Of a DNA stretch of 64,000 nucleotides, positions 1-8,190 are shown piece by piece (positions within the stretch are counted from its first letter, which is position 1; every line of letters begins with the position of its first letter). This stretch comes from an uncultured Clostridia bacterium (GTDB lineage: Bacteria > Bacillota > Clostridia > Saccharofermentanales > Saccharofermentanaceae), in assembly GCA_947165785.1 (NCBI GenBank), contig CAMVBS010000002.1, forward strand, positions 50,774-114,773, read 5' to 3'. The notes below the pieces were generated by a model, which had not been told where the DNA came from, searched no databases, and saw only the letters and a list, made by a program, of their open reading frames with translations. A program made the position numbers and the translations under genes.

Positions 1-102
1 CTTGTCGTGAACGCATCCGGTCATAATGCCGGTAGCCATCAGTGCAGCCATGCTTATAGCGTAGATTGGCTTTCTGTAATCATGTTTTGGATCGATCTTC
101 AT
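1..102 (-). CDS. Putative lipoprotein, N-terminal fragment (truncated by window edge)
   Basis: Minus strand ATG at 102 with AGGAGG-type RBS; reads MKIDPKHDYRKPIYAISMAALMATGIMTGCVHDK, hydrophobic segment plus lipobox-like MTGC; open to window edge. Confidence 0.65.
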   Translation of the reverse strand, partial: MKIDPKHDYRKPIYAISMAALMATGIMTGCVHDK

Positions 103-208
103 AATCGTGTCCTCCTCCCTTATTCCTATATATTATACACGATCGAGAGTGAATTTGTGTTGCATGTGTATTATAATCTCACGTGAATGACTGAAACGGG
201 GTACTTAT

Positions 209-2032
209 ATGCGTGAGAAAAACTGCAATTTCCTGATATCTGCAATGACCGGCACACTTGCAGCCGCTGCCTTCAGATACATTACCTTCAAGTACCCGAC
301 AAGTCCCGTCGGAATCGAGACCTTAGGCAACATCAAAGCTTACCTGATCCTCGCGGTACTGTGGCTCGGCATATTCTTCGGCCTCGATATCCTTCTCGAG
401 AAGATCCTTAAGCGTGACATTCCGAAGCTTCTCGCCTACGTGATAACCTTCATCGAAGGATCGGCCTGCGCATATATAAGCATCCGCCTCTATAACATCC
501 TCGGCCGCGGCAGGAATCCCAAATATGTCGTGCTCGGGGCGGTCTTCATCCTGGGCATCGTCTTCTGCGCATCGTTCGGCAAAGGAAGGTTCATCAGCAA
601 GTTCTTCCGCCGTTCCAAGAGCCTTTTCCTCTGGCTCGAGACAGGCGCCCTTGCCGTGATCTGGTATCTGACCAGTGCCACGGTCAACACCTTCGAGCAC
701 TATTCCTTCGGCAGATCCTACAATATCTACCACTCCGCCGCCTACCTCGACTCCATTCTCAACACCTACTACGGAGTGCCTTTCACGGGCCTTGAGTCAG
801 AGCTTTACGGCCACTACTCGATAATAATGCTGCCGTTCATGAAACTGTTCGGCATGAACACCAACACCATCGGCATCATGCTCGGCCTTCTTACCGCAGC
901 ATGCTTCATCCTTCTTTGCGCCTGCATCATGATGTCCACAGACTCCTTCATCCTTAAGGTCTTCGGCATCGGCGGCCTCGGCATCTACGGCGTCACGGCT
1001 TACAGCATCTACTGGCAATCCTTCCCGCACAGGATGATCTTCCCTTCTCTCGTGATCTTCGTCCTGACCTTCGCGGCTTTCAGGAAAAAGTTCGGTCCCA
1101 AGCTCTTTTACATCGGACTTCTGATCCCGACTCTCGCCCTCATCTGGAATACGGAGAGCGGTGCAGTCGTCATGGTCGCCTGGGCCCTCTGCGGCGCCGA
1201 GTCGATCTTCCCGAAGCTTCCCAAACTCGCACGCTTTTTTATCTCGCTTCTCATAAGCGTTGCTGCTTCCGTAACGGGCGCCCTCATCGTCGTCAACATC
1301 TATAACAGGATCTGCGGCGGCGCATGGATCGGACCAAAGGAACTCATCGGTTTCCAGGCAACGGGCTTCGTCGGCCACATCTCCAAAGGCCTTGATTCCG
1401 GCAACGCCCTCCACGTCCACATCTTCGCGATGCTCTTCATCTGCGCAGTCTACGGCATCCGCGAGCTCTACATCCATAAGAACACCTCCGTCAAGGCAAC
1501 ATTCGCGATCGCAGTTGCTGCAATCGGCCTTGGCATCGGAACATACTACATCAACAATCCGTCAGGCGGCGAAGGTATCCTTAGCATGTACTTCATGCTC
1601 GCATCCGTCATCGTCCTGTCCTGCGCGAAGATCTCCCGCGACCCTTATAACCTCGCGAAAACGTGTCTCGCGATATACGCTGCCATGGCTCTCTTCTGCG
1701 GCGGGATCAACGGCCGCGAGCTTATCCCGCAGGTCGGCTCCCACAAGAGTGCCTACGCCTACGACTATTCCAAGTTCCGAAGCTTCTGTAAGGACCTCGA
1801 CTCCCGCATCGCTCCTGACACCGTCGGCGGGGGCTTTGGCACCACCCAGGTCTTCATGGAACTCGGACGTGACCGTGTCGGCCGCGACTTCCACTTCCGC
1901 ATGGAAGAGCTCGGCGAGCCTGAACACTTTATCAAATTCTGTGACGGAAACGATTCCTTCGAAGGCTATGAAGTAAAAGATCAGATCTTCTACGAAGACG
2001 TCGCCTTCAACTATTATGAGAAGATTCACTAA
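209..2032 (+). CDS. Polytopic membrane protein, possible GT-C-type glycosyltransferase
   Basis: 607 aa, many hydrophobic segments, position in polysaccharide locus. Confidence 0.75.
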   Translation: MREKNCNFLISAMTGTLAAAAFRYITFKYPTSPVGIETLGNIKAYLILAVLWLGIFFGLDILLEKILKRDIPKLLAYVITFIEGSACAYISIRLYNILGRGRNPKYVVLGAVFILGIVFCASFGKGRFISKFFRRSKSLFLWLETGALAVIWYLTSATVNTFEHYSFGRSYNIYHSAAYLDSILNTYYGVPFTGLESELYGHYSIIMLPFMKLFGMNTNTIGIMLGLLTAACFILLCACIMMSTDSFILKVFGIGGLGIYGVTAYSIYWQSFPHRMIFPSLVIFVLTFAAFRKKFGPKLFYIGLLIPTLALIWNTESGAVVMVAWALCGAESIFPKLPKLARFFISLLISVAASVTGALIVVNIYNRICGGAWIGPKELIGFQATGFVGHISKGLDSGNALHVHIFAMLFICAVYGIRELYIHKNTSVKATFAIAVAAIGLGIGTYYINNPSGGEGILSMYFMLASVIVLSCAKISRDPYNLAKTCLAIYAAMALFCGGINGRELIPQVGSHKSAYAYDYSKFRSFCKDLDSRIAPDTVGGGFGTTQVFMELGRDRVGRDFHFRMEELGEPEHFIKFCDGNDSFEGYEVKDQIFYEDVAFNYYEKIH

Positions 2033-2036
2033 GATA

Positions 2037-2056
2037 GGTCTGCAGACCAAAACTTC
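2037..2056. repeat. Dispersed copy of the GGTCTGCAGACCAAA palindromic repeat
   Basis: GGTCTGCAGACCAAAACTTC between convergent stops at 2032 and 2076; followed by a further A-rich similarity to 52991-53020. Confidence 0.75.
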
Positions 2057-2075
2057 ACGCATGTAAAAAAGCGGA

Positions 2076-5000
2076 TCAGCCGACCCTTGCAACATCAACG
2101 GAATTGACCAGTATCTGATCCTGAATATCCATCATGTAACCTGCACCCTTGCCGAGCTCGACAGTCTCAGACTTACGCGTGCCGTCAAAGCACTCGTAGG
2201 AGATCTCGAAGGTTCCGGGATAAGTAGTAAAGAAATAGATGTCGTCATGCGTATTCATGAGGAACTCGGACGCATCGTAATCAGGTACATGAGTAACGTA
2301 GCCTACCTCAGCGTCGAGATCGTAACGGTAGTATGCGATATCCTGAGTAACAGTTCTCGCGATATAGTCAGCCTCCTGCCCGTCATTGATGATCTCCATG
2401 TTGTAGCCCATGATGTGCTCAGCCAGAGCCTCATCGGTGTCGAGCTTGTAGTGGACGCCCATCATGTCAGGTGAGTAGATGTACTGAGGCTCGCGTTCCT
2501 TGAACCAGTCATCATTTATCAGCGCGAAAAAGTTCTGTGCACGAAGAGATATCTCACGACCCGTAACATGATTGGTAAGGCGGTAAGCCACATTGATCGC
2601 AAAGGTAAGGTAGCACATGAGGAACACGATGACCATGACAGCGCCAAGGAAGAACATGTGGAACTTACGTGATCTGTAGGAAGCATAGTAGATAATGCCT
2701 GCAAAGAGCGCAACGAGAGCAACGATCCATCCGAAGTAGCAGATGGTCGTCGGAACATAGCCTCCGACATGACCTACATTTACCCACTCCTGGTAACTCG
2801 GGATCATGGAGTGAGGGATGGCGAACGTCATCGCGAGAGCAACACCCATGCAGAACATGACGATGAGCTTGCTTAACTCCTTCTTACGCTCGAGAGTCTT
2901 CAAAGTCCTGTAGTAGACCAGGAACTCCAGCGCCATGGCAGTAAGTCCGAGTGCCGTGAAGAACGAGAATGCAAGGCCGATAAGGCTCGGATGCAGGAAC
3001 GTCTCCTTGATGGAAGCGATGACCCTGATGCCGGACATAGGGAACATTCCGATCGAGAAAACGATATAAGGCAGAACGAAGTCGCTGAACGGAGTTCTCG
3101 CGATCTCGATGACAGGACGCTCGACAACAGGATTCTTACGAAGATATACCATGATGCCGAGGTAGATCAGAGCCGTGATGATGTGCGGCAATAGCGACAG
3201 GAAGAATCTCTTTATGCCCTTGGCGGAGAAGAGCTTCATCTTGTCGCGCTTTATGTAAGCGACCGTGATGATCGCATAGATGAGTGAGGAAACGATAAAG
3301 GACTCGTATACCTGCATCGACTCGTAGTAAAGTATCACGCTTAAGATCAGGCGGATAACGTTGAGCTTGGAAGAACCCTTTTTCGAGAGGTATTCAGAGT
3401 ACATGTAAAGGCCGAGGACCATGATGAAAAGGCCGTACATGAAATCCAGCGGGTAGCTTGTTATGACGTTATGCCAGATGTCTATCTGAAGGAAGCCCAT
3501 GAAGATCAGCGCGAAGGCAACACCGTAGCGGCGCGAGAACTTCTTGCCGAGGATATAGCTTATGAGGGCAATGTTGGCAAAGAACGGCAGATACTGCATG
3601 AGCCAGATCGCGAGGAAATTGCCCTTGGCGTTGATGAGATATCTTATGTAGACGACGCACGGGAAGATCACGCCCACACGTCCTCTTGCAAGGCCGAACT
3701 CGAACGCTCTCTTAAATCCGATGGACGCACCGAGGATCCTTGCCTCGACGAAATCATAGAAGGAATCGTGGCATGCAAGGACGGTATCGTGAACGATCCA
3801 GATGATGGTAGCAAGAGCTGCTATACAGCCGAGTGCCGCAACACCGTATACGATAGTCGACTGTCTGCGGCTGAAGCGGAAGGTCGAGATCGGGCGGTCA
3901 GCAAGGATCCTGCGGTCCTCTTTGGCCAGCTCGTAGATCTTCTCGCCGAAGTAGAACGTGATGAGTCCCAAATACAGCAGAGCATCGATCAGTACGGCAA
4001 TATTAACAGTGTTATATTCGAGCGGAATGACGCCCGGGATGTCCGGAAGGTAGAAGTACGCCTTCGGTACCAGCATCAGCGCCGCGATCACTACATAAAC
4101 GTAGTCGCGCTTTGCCATCTTGTCGCGGTTCATGAGCATGACATAGATCGGCGCGAACATATAAGCCGTGTTGTAAAGGTAGGAGTTCGGTGTGAGGAAT
4201 ACCATGATCGCGGTAAGGACCAGGAGCTTTTTCCAGCGGATCTTCTCATCCTTGAGGAACGGAAGTCCGATGAGGGTAAAAAGAACTCCTCCGAAGAACC
4301 ACACGATCTTTATAAGCCTTACGTTCGGAGTAAATCCGAAGATCCTGCCGATAAAACCTACAAGTCCCGTCACACCGACGTTGAAGTAGACCGCATACAT
4401 TCCCGCGCCGCCGCCGAAGCCGAGTACGCCTTTGATGAATGCGATCACGTTGGCGATATAGCCGCCCTTGAAGAAGAATATCGGCACGATCGTTACTACT
4501 GCGCCTGTGACCATGGCCCAGAAGAACTTCTTATATTTCTTCTCGAAAACGTATATCAACAGGATATAGAGCGGATAGACCTTCGTAGCAGCGCAAAGAG
4601 CCGCGAAGACCGCACCTAGCACGCTGTCAGGCTTCTCCTCCTCGAAGACAGCCCAGAGCATGAAGAAAACGATAGTAAGAGCCAGATAATTTCCGCGGTC
4701 GAAAAGGAACACCGACGGAGCCGACAGCAAAAGCGCAGCACCTATGGCGCCCGCAGTCAGGAACCTTACGGCTCTCTCCTTAAAAGTCTTGGTACTCTGC
4801 CCTTTGTTCTGAAGGTAAGCATGGTACATGATGACGCAAAGGAAAGCCACGATGCAAAGGCCGAAGAAAAGGACGATCGACTTCCGGACAGCCGGATCTT
4901 CGCATGCAAAGCGCAGCGTGAACATGTCATAGCCCGAGTAGTCGGCCATCTTGGAGAAGATGTACGCGAACGCGAGGATTATAGGCGGATAGTTACTGAG

Positions 5001-5213
5001 TTCGGATAGATAAGGATTCCTGTCGCAGACCGCGTTATTGATGGTCGCGAAGTCCTTGAAGATGTCATGCCTGAAGAACCTGAAGTCGCCTGTCGGGTAT
5101 TCATAACCCTTCGAAGCCATGACGGCGGAGAAGATCATGAAAGCGGCATAAAAGAATATGAACAGTCCGAAGAAGATCAAAAGCTTCTTTTGATTGTCTC
5201 TCGTACGCTCCAT
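2076..5213 (-). CDS. Large membrane protein: GT87/DUF2029-like N-terminal half plus second GT-C/GtrII-like half
   Basis: N-term DRGNYLAL...ATKVYPLY resembles GT87; second polytopic module after ~residue 450 with YESMQVYESF. Start set to the internal ATG (MERTRDNQ); the ORF extends to 5243. Confidence 0.75.
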   Translation of the reverse strand: MERTRDNQKKLLIFFGLFIFFYAAFMIFSAVMASKGYEYPTGDFRFFRHDIFKDFATINNAVCDRNPYLSELSNYPPIILAFAYIFSKMADYSGYDMFTLRFACEDPAVRKSIVLFFGLCIVAFLCVIMYHAYLQNKGQSTKTFKERAVRFLTAGAIGAALLLSAPSVFLFDRGNYLALTIVFFMLWAVFEEEKPDSVLGAVFAALCAATKVYPLYILLIYVFEKKYKKFFWAMVTGAVVTIVPIFFFKGGYIANVIAFIKGVLGFGGGAGMYAVYFNVGVTGLVGFIGRIFGFTPNVRLIKIVWFFGGVLFTLIGLPFLKDEKIRWKKLLVLTAIMVFLTPNSYLYNTAYMFAPIYVMLMNRDKMAKRDYVYVVIAALMLVPKAYFYLPDIPGVIPLEYNTVNIAVLIDALLYLGLITFYFGEKIYELAKEDRRILADRPISTFRFSRRQSTIVYGVAALGCIAALATIIWIVHDTVLACHDSFYDFVEARILGASIGFKRAFEFGLARGRVGVIFPCVVYIRYLINAKGNFLAIWLMQYLPFFANIALISYILGKKFSRRYGVAFALIFMGFLQIDIWHNVITSYPLDFMYGLFIMVLGLYMYSEYLSKKGSSKLNVIRLILSVILYYESMQVYESFIVSSLIYAIITVAYIKRDKMKLFSAKGIKRFFLSLLPHIITALIYLGIMVYLRKNPVVERPVIEIARTPFSDFVLPYIVFSIGMFPMSGIRVIASIKETFLHPSLIGLAFSFFTALGLTAMALEFLVYYRTLKTLERKKELSKLIVMFCMGVALAMTFAIPHSMIPSYQEWVNVGHVGGYVPTTICYFGWIVALVALFAGIIYYASYRSRKFHMFFLGAVMVIVFLMCYLTFAINVAYRLTNHVTGREISLRAQNFFALINDDWFKEREPQYIYSPDMMGVHYKLDTDEALAEHIMGYNMEIINDGQEADYIARTVTQDIAYYRYDLDAEVGYVTHVPDYDASEFLMNTHDDIYFFTTYPGTFEISYECFDGTRKSETVELGKGAGYMMDIQDQILVNSVDVARVG

Positions 5214-5422
5214 CAACAAGGTTCTCCCATTTAATATAATCAAATAATAGCCAAGTGATATTAATACAAAAACACCATGATATCAATCAGCACGGCCTCC
5301 AAAGCGCTGATTTCATCCGTTTTGCCACAATTAAACACCTTAAAGCCCATTATACCATTACGTTACGGTTACGCACGCGCTCATATTGTTGCATATTATC
5401 CTTCTTAGGGTAAAATCTAAGA

Positions 5423-6658
5423 ATGAGCGAGAAAATACGATCCATCAAATGCAACGTTCAGTGCATGAACTTCTTGGACGGCATGTTCTATGCCCTCTAT
5501 TTCATTGCTTTCAATTATCTTTTCCTTACGACGACAATGTTCCACCGCCAGACACTCTGGGCTTATCACGCTACTTTGGAGCGTGCCATGAACATCGTCA
5601 CGTTCTTCCTGATCGGTCTTGCGGTCGTCACGATCATACTTCTTTTCGACTCGCTCAAGGAAAGGATCCTTCCGACGCTCCTTCTGGGCGCTGCCATCGC
5701 CTACTCGATAAAACGCGGAGGCACCTACAATAACGACATCCTGGTCTTCTTTCTCCTTACCATCTGTTCGAAGAAGAAGTCCTTCAAGCTCATCGCCTAC
5801 ATGTCCCTGTTCTGCGGCTTTTCCTGGCTTCTTGCAGCCCTCATCGCCTCCAGGCTCGGACTTATCGCAGACGTGATAAACTTCAACGGCGGTCACGGCT
5901 TCGGCGTGCTTTGCTCGACCGACCTTATGTGTCACCTCTTTACTCTTACGATGCTCCTTTTCATCATCCGTAAGGGACGCCCGGGTATCCCCGGCATCAT
6001 CATGTCAGCGGTCTTTCTTACCATCGACGCCCTCTGGATCCAGGCTGACATCGGCTTTTTTTGCTATGCGGCGCTTTTCATGGTCACCGTCATCTACAAG
6101 TTCACGGCTCATAAGTTCACGCCTTCCGAGCATAAGCTCGTCGTTACTCCGATAAGTTTTCTCATGATCATCTCATTCATCATCATGGGCACGCTCACGA
6201 TCGTTACGACTTACTTCTACAAGTATGACCCGGACAGCCTTCTTAACTCAGTCGATACGCTTCGACTTATAGCTCTCCGCCTCAAGTGCGGCAAGACCGC
6301 CTTCGCGAACTTCCCTCTCCTTCCTCTCGGTCAGAAGATACACGAGTTCGGCGAGATCACCGACCTTCGCAAGGCCCTGACTTCCAACGAATACTTCGTA
6401 CTCGACATTTCCTACATAAGGATTCTCTTCCATAACGGCTACATCATGCTCGCCGCCGTCATCACGCTCTTTACGGCCCTGCAGATCCGCCTCTTCCGTC
6501 ATCGCCAGTACTATGCGATGTTCATCATCACGGTTTTCTCCGTAGTCTGCGCCATCGAACACAGCATGATAGAGCCTGCATACTGCGTTTTCGCATATCT
6601 TATGTTCTCAGAGCTCGACTTTGACAGGCCGTTCTTCTCAACTTACCTCAAGGATTGA
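5423..6658 (+). CDS. O-antigen polymerase-like (Wzy-like) membrane protein
   Basis: 411 aa polytopic; clearly paralogous to 25492..26751 (ICSKKKSFKL..., ADVINF...TDLMCHLFTLTM...IIRKG). Confidence 0.65.
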   Translation: MSEKIRSIKCNVQCMNFLDGMFYALYFIAFNYLFLTTTMFHRQTLWAYHATLERAMNIVTFFLIGLAVVTIILLFDSLKERILPTLLLGAAIAYSIKRGGTYNNDILVFFLLTICSKKKSFKLIAYMSLFCGFSWLLAALIASRLGLIADVINFNGGHGFGVLCSTDLMCHLFTLTMLLFIIRKGRPGIPGIIMSAVFLTIDALWIQADIGFFCYAALFMVTVIYKFTAHKFTPSEHKLVVTPISFLMIISFIIMGTLTIVTTYFYKYDPDSLLNSVDTLRLIALRLKCGKTAFANFPLLPLGQKIHEFGEITDLRKALTSNEYFVLDISYIRILFHNGYIMLAAVITLFTALQIRLFRHRQYYAMFIITVFSVVCAIEHSMIEPAYCVFAYLMFSELDFDRPFFSTYLKD

Positions 6659-6694
6659 TAATTCCCGATGCCACTCTCGATTCTGCTACTTTCT

Positions 6695-6723
6695 TTGCTT
6701 ATTCGTAACGAATAGAGTAAAAT
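6695..6723 (+). promoter_or_regulatory. Promoter with operator-like palindrome upstream of AbrB/HipA-like operon
   Basis: TTGCTT (6695-6700)-17 bp-TAAAAT (6718-6723); perfect palindrome TATTCGT-A-ACGAATA at 6700-6714 lies in the spacer. Confidence 0.6.
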
Positions 6724-6741
6724 ATCATTAGAGGTGACAAC

Positions 6742-7269
6742 ATGGAAACACGCAGAGCAAAGATCATATCCGGTAAGGCCGGAGGCACTGCCTCAAGCGG
6801 ATCTGCTACTTACAAGATCTCGCTTCCTTCTTCATGGGTAAAACAGTTAGACAATAATGAAGTAACTCTCTCATTCGACGGCAACAGGATCACGATTACC
6901 CCCAGACAGACAATGGAGGGATTCCTCTCTTCTCACCTTAGTGAAGGACATAAGATCACCGTCATCCGCTACTACAACTTCGATCAACTCTGTTCACTGA
7001 TATATGCCGACAACACGACTCACGAGATCATCGTTGAGAACTACACGGATTCCTGGATAAATACGGCTCTGGGTAAGAATGATTCTCCTTCGTGGGATGA
7101 TCTGGAAGAATTTCTTGAAGAGCGCTGTATCCCGCGAACACGGGCAGGACTTAAGCACTATCTCAATGCAATAGGGTTAGTTGAATACGACCCATGGGAT
7201 ATCGTCAGGAAAACACAAGGCCGAATGGCAGAAGACGACCAATGGCTGGAGATCGAAGAACTCAGATGA
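6742..7269 (+). CDS. AbrB/SpoVT-like DNA-binding antitoxin
   Basis: N-terminal YKISLPSSWVKQLD...VTLSFDGNRITITP resembles swapped-hairpin AbrB; directly upstream of and overlapping HipA-like gene. Confidence 0.7.
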   Translation: METRRAKIISGKAGGTASSGSATYKISLPSSWVKQLDNNEVTLSFDGNRITITPRQTMEGFLSSHLSEGHKITVIRYYNFDQLCSLIYADNTTHEIIVENYTDSWINTALGKNDSPSWDDLEEFLEERCIPRTRAGLKHYLNAIGLVEYDPWDIVRKTQGRMAEDDQWLEIEELR

Positions 7270-8075
7270 CTATTATATTCTTAACAGATGAAAAGATAGC
7301 CCTTACATCATCAAAGGGCAACCAGGAAAAGTGGCTGGATGACGGCCGATGGTACAAACTCGACCAATTCGGCTACGAGGGACTGTCGGAAGTTGTCATC
7401 TCTATGCTTCTGGAAAAGAGTAATATCGAGACCGAAACACCTTTTACATTCGTAAGATACCGCTTAGAGAAGATCGATGCTCACGGCGTAGAAAGATGCG
7501 GCTGTTCAAGCAGCAACTTCCTTAATGAGGGCGAATCCATAGTAACCCTGTCTCACCTGTTTAAAAGTGAAGGAATATCTCTTAACAAGACGCTCCAGGA
7601 TCTGAAGAGCAACAAAAAGCGTATGATATATCTTGCCGAGAAAACAGCCGAACTGACCGGGTTGGAAGATTTCCCGAAGTACCTGTCTTTGCTCTTCGAG
7701 ATAGACGCATTGTTCCTGAATGATGACCGTCATCTTAATAACATCGCGGTCATCCTGACCCCGAACGGATACAAGTACTGCCCCATCTTTGATAATGGAG
7801 CAGGACTTCTTTCCAATGTCATGGATCATCCTATGGACATCCTCCCGGATGCATTCATAAAAGAGGCCAAAGCACGTCCGTTCATGACTACGTTCAACAG
7901 ACAGGTCTCCACCGTCAGAGATCTGTATGGAAACTTTTTCGAGATGCCAAAGATCAAAGAGGATGAGCTTTCTGAGATCCTGAAGGAGCTGCTTTCATAC
8001 TATCCTGACAGGGACAGATCCTATATCTCGGAAAGAGTTATCAGGACGATACTCCTAAGGCAGAAAAACAGATAA
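7266..8075 (+). CDS. HipA-like Ser/Thr kinase toxin
   Basis: ATGA overlap with upstream gene; KGNQEKWL...WYKLDQFGYEGLSE, catalytic NDDRHLNN and Mg-binding IFDNG motifs. Confidence 0.75.
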   Translation: MTIIFLTDEKIALTSSKGNQEKWLDDGRWYKLDQFGYEGLSEVVISMLLEKSNIETETPFTFVRYRLEKIDAHGVERCGCSSSNFLNEGESIVTLSHLFKSEGISLNKTLQDLKSNKKRMIYLAEKTAELTGLEDFPKYLSLLFEIDALFLNDDRHLNNIAVILTPNGYKYCPIFDNGAGLLSNVMDHPMDILPDAFIKEAKARPFMTTFNRQVSTVRDLYGNFFEMPKIKEDELSEILKELLSYYPDRDRSYISERVIRTILLRQKNR

Positions 8076-8190
8076 AAGAAGGCAGTGAAGGTTCATGCCG
8101 ACCGCTTCTCTTGTTTATGCGGTTCCTCTATAGTAGTATAATTCAGTTATTCTTGTCTTTTTAAAGGCATATTATTAAGGAATATAAACT

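Noticed and set aside
797-1477. Antisense ORFs such as 797..1477 (-), 1392..1976 (+) and 1562..2098 (-)
   Set aside because: Overlap a convincing membrane protein CDS; skewed composition typical of shadow frames.
3471-4619. 382-aa ORF antisense to the large membrane glycosyltransferase
   Set aside because: Highly charged, low-complexity D/E/R/H composition with no family motif; shadow of a hydrophobic-protein gene on the other strand.
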